Shown: piece by piece, positions 1-5,177 of the stretch
Numbering within the stretch: position 1 is the first letter of the stretch
How the letters are laid out: every line of letters begins with the position of its first letter
DNA from: Eudoraea sp.
GTDB lineage: Bacteria; Bacteroidota; Bacteroidia; Flavobacteriales; Flavobacteriaceae
DNA length: 5,177 bases
Direction: 5' to 3'
Assembly (NCBI GenBank): GCA_013041785.1
Contig: JABDRK010000320.1
Location: forward strand, 1-5,177
Made by a program: the position numbers and the translations under genes
The notes under the pieces: model-generated
Seen by the model: only the letters and a program-made list of their open reading frames with translations
Databases searched by the model: none
Told to the model about the DNA's origin: nothing

Positions 1-620
1 TCTTCATGGTTAGTGCTTTTCCTGTCGTAGCAAGTGGTAAAGAAATCCTTTTCCCGATTTGGGATTTGCCTCAATTATCCGGGCATCTAAACGCACAAAT
101 TGAAGAAAATTGGTTTTCCCGGGGAAGTGCCTTCTGGGGTTATGGACTCTGGTTTTTGAATGTCATTGTCCATTTTTTCACGCTATTGCTTTTGAATACC
201 TTATTGGGTGAATTCCTGGCACGATCTGTTGGCAAGTTTAAAGGTAACCGATGGAAAACGTTCGGACCTGGATTGGCCTATCTTATTGGTATTCCTGTGC
301 TCATTGTGTATTGTTTGGCTACCATGCTGAGTATTCCATTCGGATTACTCTTGTTGGCTACCTACCTGATAAGTATCTGGTTAGGGGATTGTTTAGCCGC
401 CTTATTGCTATGTCATCTGCTGAATTCCCGAAATGAACGTTCCTGGAGTTATTGGACGATCGTATTGTTAAGCCTTGGGATAGTAATAACGATTGATTTA
501 CTGGTTTTTTTTCCAGTACTGGGGATACTGATATACATCGTAATTCTCGCCTTTACCTATGGTGTTTTTTTCAACCTGGTAAAGCAGACTTACCCGAATA
601 TAAACCTATTGAATAAATAG
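1..620 (+). CDS. Multi-pass membrane protein, C-terminal part (5' end outside window)
   Basis: The frame is open from the left edge to the TAG at 618-620. The first ATG is at base 6, but no in-frame stop precedes it, so this is probably the C-terminal part of a longer protein. Numbered from that ATG (204 residues), a soluble stretch of about 45 residues precedes hydrophobic segments at roughly 47-69, 89-107, 110-132, 149-168 and 169-190. A short basic loop (about 72-85, with K, R and W) follows the first segment. The pattern of Gly-Pro-interrupted helices (IGIPVL, SIPFG, FFPVLG) resembles the membrane domain that follows bactofilin-like beta-helical repeats in some bacterial envelope proteins. 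That resemblance is from memory of the pattern and is only suggestive, and the diagnostic N-terminal half is not visible. The next gene starts 2 bases after the stop, so the two are probably co-transcribed. Function unknown; it is confidently an inner-membrane protein. Confidence 0.8.
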   Translation, partial: FMVSAFPVVASGKEILFPIWDLPQLSGHLNAQIEENWFSRGSAFWGYGLWFLNVIVHFFTLLLLNTLLGEFLARSVGKFKGNRWKTFGPGLAYLIGIPVLIVYCLATMLSIPFGLLLLATYLISIWLGDCLAALLLCHLLNSRNERSWSYWTIVLLSLGIVITIDLLVFFPVLGILIYIVILAFTYGVFFNLVKQTYPNINLLNK

Positions 621-622
621 CT

Positions 623-1264
623 ATGAATACAAACACCAGCATATGCCATCTTGATATTGTCCTCGATGAAGTTGTCCTGAAAGGGATTCTGGGACTGCCT
701 GATCCTGCCAGGGGGCTTGTGCTTTTTTCACATGGAAGTGGCAGCAGCAGGTTGAGTTCCCGAAATAACTATGTGGCCTCGGTGCTGCAGGAGGAAGGTA
801 TTGCCACCCTTTTGTTCGACCTGCTTACGGAAGAAGAAGACATGAATTACCAAACCCGTTTTGACATTCCCCTGCTTACCGAAAGATTGATTGCCGTTAC
901 ACATTGGTGCAGGAAATATGAACCAACTCTGAACCTGAGGATTGCCTATTTTGGGGCCAGTACAGGAGCAGCTTCAGCCCTGGGTGCAGCTGCTCATTTC
1001 GGCGGAGAGATTGCCGCTGTGGTATCACGGGGGGGAAGGCCGGATATGGCTTTGGATATTATTGATGGAGTTAGTTCCCCAACCTTATTTCTTGTTGGGG
1101 GGTTGGATGGCGTGGTGATCGGTCTAAATCAAAAAGCCCATGACCAACTAACTGCAGAGAAAAAAATAGAAATTATACCGGGGGCTTCCCACTTGTTTGG
1201 AGAACCCGGGAAATTGGAGCAGGTGGCAGCAATGTCTGCTTCCTGGTTTAAGAAACACTTTTGA
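623..1264 (+). CDS. Dienelactone hydrolase-like alpha/beta hydrolase
   Basis: This is a 213-residue cytoplasmic alpha/beta hydrolase with no signal peptide. A complete catalytic set is visible. The oxyanion-region motif HGSGSS lies at 37-42, the nucleophile Ser113 sits in a GASTG elbow (111-115), the acid Asp162 in GGLDG, and the base His190 in GASHLF. The length fits the small dienelactone-hydrolase-related group rather than lipases. Members are annotated as hydrolases of ester or thioester bonds, but the natural substrate of this subgroup is not known to me. The ATG lies 2 bases after the preceding stop, with no Shine-Dalgarno sequence, which suggests reinitiation or coupling. The phosphoribosyltransferase gene follows after 6 bases. 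In some actinobacteria (for example Mycobacterium tuberculosis Rv0571c) a phosphoribosyltransferase and this kind of hydrolase form one protein, so the pair probably acts together. A run of seven G at 1029-1035 is in frame and intact. Confidence 0.9.
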   Translation: MNTNTSICHLDIVLDEVVLKGILGLPDPARGLVLFSHGSGSSRLSSRNNYVASVLQEEGIATLLFDLLTEEEDMNYQTRFDIPLLTERLIAVTHWCRKYEPTLNLRIAYFGASTGAASALGAAAHFGGEIAAVVSRGGRPDMALDIIDGVSSPTLFLVGGLDGVVIGLNQKAHDQLTAEKKIEIIPGASHLFGEPGKLEQVAAMSASWFKKHF

Positions 1265-1270
1265 TTAGAT

Positions 1271-1912
1271 ATGAGTTACCTGTATGAAAACAGAACGGAT
1301 GCCGGGAAACAACTCGCCGAGCAGTTAAGGCCTTTTAAAGGGCAGGATATCGTGGTTTTAGCAATTCCCAGAGGGGGGCTTCCCGTTGGGGCGGAGGTGG
1401 CGGCAGTTCTTAATGCCCCTTTGGATGTTGTGCTGACTAAAAAAATAGGCCATCCCCATCATAAGGAATATGCCATTGGTGCTGTAAGTATGGATGGGGT
1501 TATCCTGAGTGATACCGAAACGATCCCCGAAGATTACATAATTGAGGAAACGGCCCGGATCAGGGAAGTACTCAATGAACGCCACAGTCAATATTACAGA
1601 GACCGCAATCCGCTTCCTTTGAAAGACAAGGTAGTGATCGTGGTAGATGACGGGATTGCCACGGGAAATACCCTGATAGCTACGGTGCAATTAGTGGCTA
1701 AACAGAAACCCTCCAGGATCATCGTTGGGATTCCGGTTGCGCCCAGATCTGCCGTCCAAAGACTGGAAGCTATGCCCGAGGTGGATGAGGTGGTTTGCCT
1801 GGCAACCCCCTTGAACTTTATGGCTGTGGGTCAATTTTACCTGCATTTTTACCAGGTATCTGATAAGGAAGCCATTACCATTTTGGAAGGTGCTGACAAG
1901 GCTAGCCCTTAA
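1271..1912 (+). CDS. Phosphoribosyltransferase (COG1926-type)
   Basis: This is a 213-residue type I phosphoribosyltransferase. The PRPP-binding signature VVIVVDDGIATGNT spans residues 121-134, with the acidic pair Asp126-Asp127 that contacts the ribose. Other features are typical of the COG1926 group: a PRGG loop at 33-36 near the N-terminus, the segment KIGHPHHKEYAIGAV at 58-72, and a C-terminal FYQVSDKEAI segment at 193-202. Classical salvage enzymes (Hpt, Apt, PyrE) have different hood regions, and no base specificity can be read from this sequence. The acceptor is therefore unknown, and a role outside nucleotide salvage is possible. It starts 6 bases after the hydrolase stop, in what looks like one operon. 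Its last 11 bases overlap the 3' end of rtcB on the other strand. The start is supported by the family-like N-terminus (Y..R..AG..LA..L) immediately after the ATG. Confidence 0.92.
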   Translation: MSYLYENRTDAGKQLAEQLRPFKGQDIVVLAIPRGGLPVGAEVAAVLNAPLDVVLTKKIGHPHHKEYAIGAVSMDGVILSDTETIPEDYIIEETARIREVLNERHSQYYRDRNPLPLKDKVVIVVDDGIATGNTLIATVQLVAKQKPSRIIVGIPVAPRSAVQRLEAMPEVDEVVCLATPLNFMAVGQFYLHFYQVSDKEAITILEGADKASP

Positions 1913-3353
1913 CTACGGCCATAGGTCTTAATTTAGCTACTTTTTTAGCAATCCCTGAGGCATGGACAGTTTCCACGACTTCATTTACATCCTTGTATGC
2001 CACAGGGGCTTCTTCCGCAATCCCTTTAAAGGACCCTGCTTCTACGTAGATCCCCCGCGACCGTAATTCCTCTTTTAATACTGGGGCATTTACCTGTTTC
2101 TTTGCCGCCGTTCTGGATAGTCTCCTTCCTGCTCCGTGGCAGCAAGAGCCAAAGGTGATCTCCATGCTTTTGGCTGTTCCTGCAAGGACATAGGAACAGG
2201 TACCCATACTTCCGGGGATTATGACCGGCTGACCCGCTTCCCGGTATGCCTCTGGCAATTCTGAAAATCCCGGGCCAAATGCCCGTGTGGCTCCTTTACG
2301 GTGGACGATCATCATTGCTGATTCTCCATTAAGCGTATGGTTTTCAAGTTTGGCGATGTTATGGGCTACATCGTACATAAGCTTAAGGTTTCCACCCCGG
2401 GTACCAAAGACATTTTTCCAGGCCTGTCTGGCTTCCCAGGAGATCACTTCACGATTACACCATGCATAATTTGCCGCGGCACACATGGCCTTAAAATAAT
2501 TCTGGCCTTCCTCAGAATTAAAAGGAACACAAGCCAGTTCGCGGTCTGGAATCTTAATCCCGTATTTCTCCATAGCAGCCATGAGGGTTTTGATATTGTC
2601 TGTGGCCACCTGATGGCCCAGACCCCGCGAACCGGTATGAATCAGGATCACTACCTGTCCTTTTTCCAATCCGAAGGCGTTGGCAATAGCGGTGTCAAAA
2701 ATTTCATCCACGTAGTCTACTTCTACAAAATGGTTGCCGGAACCAATGGTGCCCAATTGGTCTTTTCCCCTTTTCTTGGCCCTTTCCGAAACGAGCCTGG
2801 GATCTGCCATATCGAGTTTTCCATGACTTTCCATAAAAGCTAAATCTTCTTTTTGCCCGTAACCCTGGGCTACTGCCCATGCTGCACCTTCTTTCAATAC
2901 TTCTCGCATTTGCCGGTCAGATAACACCAGGTTTCCCCCCTTGCCCATTCCGGAAGGAATTTGAGCATACATTTCTTTGGAGAGTTCTTCGAGCCTGTCT
3001 GTTACCTCAAAACGTTGCAGGGGGCTAAGCATCAATCGCACCCCGCAGTTAATATCATATCCTATCCCTCCCGGGGAAATGGCACCATCCGGATAGGCGG
3101 TGGCAGCAACACCACCAATCGGGAAACCATATCCCTCATGCACATCAGGCATAACCATGGAAGCTCCTTTAATTCCCGGTAAGGAGGCTACATTGACCAG
3201 CTGAATGAGGGATCGATCTTCCATGATCTCATCCAGCAGGATTTCAGAAGCGAGAATACGGGCCGGGACATGCATATATTGAGGCCTGAAGGATGCGGGG
3301 ATCTCCCAGAGATAATCATTTAATTTATGGATATTTTTTTTGCCTATTTTCAT
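1902..3353 (-). CDS. rtcB: RNA-splicing ligase RtcB, long archease-dependent type
   Basis: RtcB joins RNA ends carrying a 2',3'-cyclic phosphate or 3'-phosphate to a 5'-OH, using GTP and Mn2+ through a histidine-GMP intermediate. It acts in tRNA splicing in archaea and animals and in RNA repair in bacteria. All key residues are visible: Asp100 and Cys103 in GYDINCGVRL, Asn207-His208 in GSGNHFVEV, His239 in HTGSRGLGHQ, His331 in YDVAHN, and the nucleotidyl acceptor His406 in SCCHGAGR. The GSMGTCSYVLAGT nucleotide-binding segment is at 381-393. At 483 residues it matches the archaeal/metazoan-length class (about 480-505) rather than the shorter E. coli RtcB (about 408). That fits the archease gene, which ends 3 bases upstream of its ATG. 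No Shine-Dalgarno sequence is seen, so translation is probably coupled to archease. The TAG stop lies inside the last codons of the convergent phosphoribosyltransferase gene. An eight-A run on the coding strand covers codons 5-7. Confidence 0.98.
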   Translation of the reverse strand: MKIGKKNIHKLNDYLWEIPASFRPQYMHVPARILASEILLDEIMEDRSLIQLVNVASLPGIKGASMVMPDVHEGYGFPIGGVAATAYPDGAISPGGIGYDINCGVRLMLSPLQRFEVTDRLEELSKEMYAQIPSGMGKGGNLVLSDRQMREVLKEGAAWAVAQGYGQKEDLAFMESHGKLDMADPRLVSERAKKRGKDQLGTIGSGNHFVEVDYVDEIFDTAIANAFGLEKGQVVILIHTGSRGLGHQVATDNIKTLMAAMEKYGIKIPDRELACVPFNSEEGQNYFKAMCAAANYAWCNREVISWEARQAWKNVFGTRGGNLKLMYDVAHNIAKLENHTLNGESAMMIVHRKGATRAFGPGFSELPEAYREAGQPVIIPGSMGTCSYVLAGTAKSMEITFGSCCHGAGRRLSRTAAKKQVNAPVLKEELRSRGIYVEAGSFKGIAEEAPVAYKDVNEVVETVHASGIAKKVAKLRPMAVVKG

Positions 3354-3356
3354 GGT

Positions 3357-3770
3357 TCAGATGTCAAATACAATAAGGGTTTCCCAGCAATTGCTGCTAT
3401 TTTTCCTTACCTCGGCTTCGTGGTAGGTCACCCCCTTGATTTCCTCATCCAGGCTACTTATCCCGGTTCCAAAAAGCGTGGCAGCCAGGTTGTTTTCAGA
3501 TATTACCACGTCTTCCATCCTACAAAAAATAGCCTTTTCTGTATAGGATATTGAAAGTACTTCCGACAGGAAATCAATCAGCAGGCAGGTAAGATCGGGG
3601 GCAGACAGCTTAATTTCTGCCTTTTTCCGGAACTCCGGCGTTTCCCGACATACATTTTCCTTCAGGATGTGTGACATGCCAAGGAGACCTGCTAAAAATA
3701 ACTGCATAGGGGTTTCCCCCTTGATTTTCATTCGGATATCTGCAGTATGCGGCAAATACTCAATATTCAT
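3357..3770 (-). CDS. Archease, RtcB-activating protein
   Basis: This is a 137-residue protein with the archease hallmarks. The N-terminal LPHTADIRMKI segment contains His8 and Asp11. It is followed by the amphipathic helix PMQLFLAGLLGM, then APDLTCLLIDFLSEVL at 57-72 (the family's D-LL--WL-E-L helix), IKGVTYHEAEV at 111-121, and the terminal VFDI with Asp136. The acidic residues Asp11 and Asp136 correspond to the conserved metal-binding carboxylates of the family; Asp59 is a candidate third. Archease is known to speed guanylylation and turnover of RtcB and to broaden its NTP use. Its start ATG overlaps the methyltransferase stop (ATGA, 3767-3770), and its stop lies 3 bases before the rtcB start. 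All three are therefore almost certainly one transcript with coupled translation. The sequence is somewhat divergent in its middle third, but length and both termini fit well. Confidence 0.93.
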   Translation of the reverse strand: MNIEYLPHTADIRMKIKGETPMQLFLAGLLGMSHILKENVCRETPEFRKKAEIKLSAPDLTCLLIDFLSEVLSISYTEKAIFCRMEDVVISENNLAATLFGTGISSLDEEIKGVTYHEAEVRKNSSNCWETLIVFDI

Positions 3771-4405
3771 TTTTTGGTTGCTTTCACCACAACGAAGGAA
3801 CCTGAGCCATGCCCGTCTTCAGGAAATTGTGCTTCGGAAATCTCCTCCAATTCCCCAAACAGAGTTTGGTTGTACTCCGGGTTTACAAAACCGGTTTCCT
3901 CAAGCAGGTTTTCAAGCCGCTTTACGGTGTAGAAAGAAGCTCGTTGATAAAATGTACTCCGCTCTTTTTTTTCTTTATAGCCAAGAGCTATGGGTCGGTC
4001 TTTATCCAGGAATCCGATAATTACAGCGCCTCCCTTTTTCAACACGCGATTCGCTTCTTTGAGTCCCTGTTTTAGTTGGTCCAGAAAGCAAATCGTTACA
4101 AAGAGAACAAAATCGAACTGCATATCTCCATAGGGTAGTTTTTCAGCCACGCCGGGCATAACTTCAATACCGCGCTGAGCGGCTTTTTCAGCCATTGCGG
4201 AAGCAGGCTCCACACCTTCCTTAATCCCCAGGGCTACGGAAAACCTTCCTGTTCCCAGTCCAACTTCAATCCCTCTCAGGTTTTCAGGAAGCTTGGCAAA
4301 TTGTGCCTGCAGGGCGCGTACTTCTGATTCAAATATTGCCTTATGGTCCTCATACCATTGTTCATAATCTGCTACATTGTTTTCAAATACTGTGGTTATT
4401 GCCAT
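3767..4405 (-). CDS. Class I SAM-dependent methyltransferase
   Basis: This is a 212-residue Rossmann-fold methyltransferase of the Methyltransf_11/UbiE-like type. Motif I, GIEVGLGTGRFS, is at 45-56. The post-I acidic position is Glu66, in GVEPASAMAEKA, where the first residues after the strand usually bind the ribose hydroxyls. Motif II is AEKLPYGDMQFDFVLF at 87-102, with Asp98. The strand region VLKKGGAVIIGF is at 121-132. The N-terminus (Y..W...H...F.SEV.AL, 14-32) is family-like and supports the start. The substrate cannot be read from the sequence; small-molecule, protein and RNA targets all remain possible. It has no catalytic-cysteine PC motif of the NSUN/Trm4 m5C enzymes, so it is not that archease partner. 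The gene overlaps archease by 4 bases, heading the archease-rtcB transcript. A purine stretch AGAGG ends only 2 bases before the ATG, too close for a normal Shine-Dalgarno. Confidence 0.9.
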   Translation of the reverse strand: MAITTVFENNVADYEQWYEDHKAIFESEVRALQAQFAKLPENLRGIEVGLGTGRFSVALGIKEGVEPASAMAEKAAQRGIEVMPGVAEKLPYGDMQFDFVLFVTICFLDQLKQGLKEANRVLKKGGAVIIGFLDKDRPIALGYKEKKERSTFYQRASFYTVKRLENLLEETGFVNPEYNQTLFGELEEISEAQFPEDGHGSGSFVVVKATKK

Positions 4406-4470
4406 GACCTCTAATTTTTATGTTATGATATCAATATGCTTAGAATACTGCGATTGTGAAATGATATTGG
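4406..4470. other. Short spacer upstream of the methyltransferase-archease-rtcB transcript
   Basis: This 65-base AT-rich gap is the only non-coding stretch of any size, and so the likeliest place for a promoter driving the three-gene transcript leftwards. It holds a perfect 8-base palindrome TGATATCA (4426-4433), and the heptamer ATGATAT occurs twice (4425-4431 and 4461-4467). A 6-base inverted repeat CAATAT/ATATTG (4432-4437 with 4464-4469) is too weak for a terminator. I could not find a convincing Bacteroidota-type promoter (TTG with TAnnTTTG) or a sigma70 promoter, so the upstream gene may read through. Confidence 0.3.
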
Positions 4471-5177
4471 TCACACCGCAGGAAACCTCCTTAAAATCCG
4501 TAAAGCCCTGAGCGTATTCCACCGACTGGGTTTGCCTGGTTTTTCCATTTCAAAATGGGTTGCTCCTGCCAGTTTGGCCTGAAGGTTCCAACTTCCGTTT
4601 TTACGCTGTTTTCCCAGCAGAATTTCCAGGGCCGGACGCATGCGTTCGTCCCAGGAGAAACCGGCGTACTGGAAGAGGTCCAGAGCACTGAAGATGTCGT
4701 ACTTCCAGCGCCGGGGGTAGCGCATTTTAAGAAAGTCCGGATGTATGATTTTCCCGGTTCGGTCAGAACGAAAAAGTTTATGAAGCAGCAAAAACTCACG
4801 GGCTTCCTGTAGTGATTTGGCAAGAGATTCTTTTTTGTAGGTGTAGCCATTTTTAAGATACTCGGCAATACCTTCCATAACCGAAAGGGTAGTGTGCATG
4901 GAACTGTGAACTGCTCCTGTGCGGTTGGACTGGCAATTATAGCCCCCATCGGGCATTTTTTGATCCAGGAGGAAGTCGATAATGGATGTTAATGCGGCTT
5001 GTTCCGCACCGAAATAACTGGCGTAATTCAAAAGCATGCCACTCACACATACTTCACCAGTGGGAATAGTTTCCGCAGGGTTTATACCTCCATCTGGGCT
5101 TTTTCTATTGGCGATTATGGCGTTAATGGATGCTGTTATTTGAGGGATATTCGGGGATATGTTCAGCTGTTTTAAAT
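4471..5177 (-). CDS. Prenyltransferase/squalene-cyclase-repeat protein (5' end outside window)
   Basis: The frame is open from the TGA at 4471-4473 back to the right edge: 234 residues are visible and the true start lies outside. A GTG at 5044-5046 could be read as a start. It is an internal Val, because the 43 residues before it belong to the same fold. The visible part has three QW-like repeat units of the alpha/alpha-toroid type: KSPDGGIN at about 25-32, KMPDGGYN at 73-80 and KQRKNGSWN at 189-197. These are separated by helical segments, including RYPRRWKYDIFSALDLFQYAG (about 152-172) and a C-terminal KPSRWNTLRALRILRRF. This places it among terpenoid-cyclase-like toroid proteins, often annotated as squalene cyclase or prenyltransferase repeat proteins. 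No DXDD cyclisation motif is visible, and it seems smaller than a true squalene-hopene cyclase. Catalysis of that reaction is therefore unlikely, and the real role is unknown. No signal peptide can be judged. Confidence 0.85.
   Translation of the reverse strand, partial: LKQLNISPNIPQITASINAIIANRKSPDGGINPAETIPTGEVCVSGMLLNYASYFGAEQAALTSIIDFLLDQKMPDGGYNCQSNRTGAVHSSMHTTLSVMEGIAEYLKNGYTYKKESLAKSLQEAREFLLLHKLFRSDRTGKIIHPDFLKMRYPRRWKYDIFSALDLFQYAGFSWDERMRPALEILLGKQRKNGSWNLQAKLAGATHFEMEKPGKPSRWNTLRALRILRRFPAV

Noticed and set aside
1029..1035. Seven-G run in the hydrolase as a phase-variation tract or sequencing error
   Set aside because: The reading frame is continuous on both sides and all catalytic motifs are in frame. 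Seven bases is short for a contingency locus.
1358..1690. 110-residue open frame on the minus strand inside the phosphoribosyltransferase gene
   Set aside because: It is antisense to the PRPP-binding region of a well-supported gene and shows no family features.
1898..1910. Possible bidirectional terminator hairpin (AAGG-CTAGC-CCTT) at the convergent junction
   Set aside because: The stem is only four base pairs and no T-run follows on either strand, so it cannot be called a terminator.
2337..2843. 168-residue open frame on the plus strand inside rtcB
   Set aside because: It is antisense to a gene with every RtcB active-site motif, and its translation has no recognisable domain. It is a shadow frame.
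3767..4405. Methyltransferase as the NSUN/Trm4 tRNA m5C enzyme known to pair with archease
   Set aside because: The protein is too short and lacks the two catalytic cysteines in PC-type motifs. It has the plan of a Methyltransf_11 enzyme.
4408..4412. AGAGG as Shine-Dalgarno of the methyltransferase
   Set aside because: It ends only 2 bases before the ATG, closer than the usual 5-9 bases, and the other genes here show no Shine-Dalgarno either.
4432..4469. Inverted repeat CAATAT/ATATTG between the repeat protein and the methyltransferase
   Set aside because: Six AT-rich pairs with a 26-base loop would be unstable, and there is no following T-run.
4491..4949. 152-residue frame on the minus strand overlapping the repeat protein
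   Set aside because: It is the same strand in another frame. Its composition looks arbitrary, whereas the main frame carries repeated K-PDGG-N motifs and extends to the window edge.

Overview
The window is a compact, fully coding stretch of moderate GC content, most likely from the chromosome of a member of the Bacteroidota (possibly Flavobacteriia or Cytophagia). That placement is an inference: it rests on genes that butt together or overlap by a few bases, on start codons without convincing Shine-Dalgarno sequences, and on the general flavour of the proteins. No mobile element, RNA gene, CRISPR array or rRNA/tRNA was seen, and no intergenic stretch exceeds about 65 bases.

Left half, plus strand (1-1912): three tightly packed genes. 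The first is the C-terminal part of a multi-pass membrane protein that runs in from the left edge. It is followed after 2 bases by a dienelactone-hydrolase-like alpha/beta hydrolase, then after 6 bases by a COG1926-type phosphoribosyltransferase. The last two activities are fused in one polypeptide in some actinobacteria, so their adjacency here is likely functional.

Right half, minus strand (5177-1902): reading leftwards there is a 5'-truncated prenyltransferase/squalene-cyclase-repeat protein, a 65-base spacer, then a translationally coupled trio: a class I SAM-dependent methyltransferase, archease (4-base ATGA overlap) and the RNA ligase RtcB (3-base gap). RtcB is of the long, archease-dependent type (483 residues) and has all the metal-binding and guanylylation residues. 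Archease is its activating partner, so this trio is an RNA repair/ligation module with an attached methyltransferase of unknown substrate.

The two halves meet tail to tail: rtcB and the phosphoribosyltransferase gene overlap by 11 bases at their 3' ends, with no room for a dedicated terminator. The known core is RtcB-archease. The most interesting open questions are what the coupled methyltransferase acts on, and what the hydrolase-phosphoribosyltransferase pair does. Nothing here amounts to a demonstrable new system.
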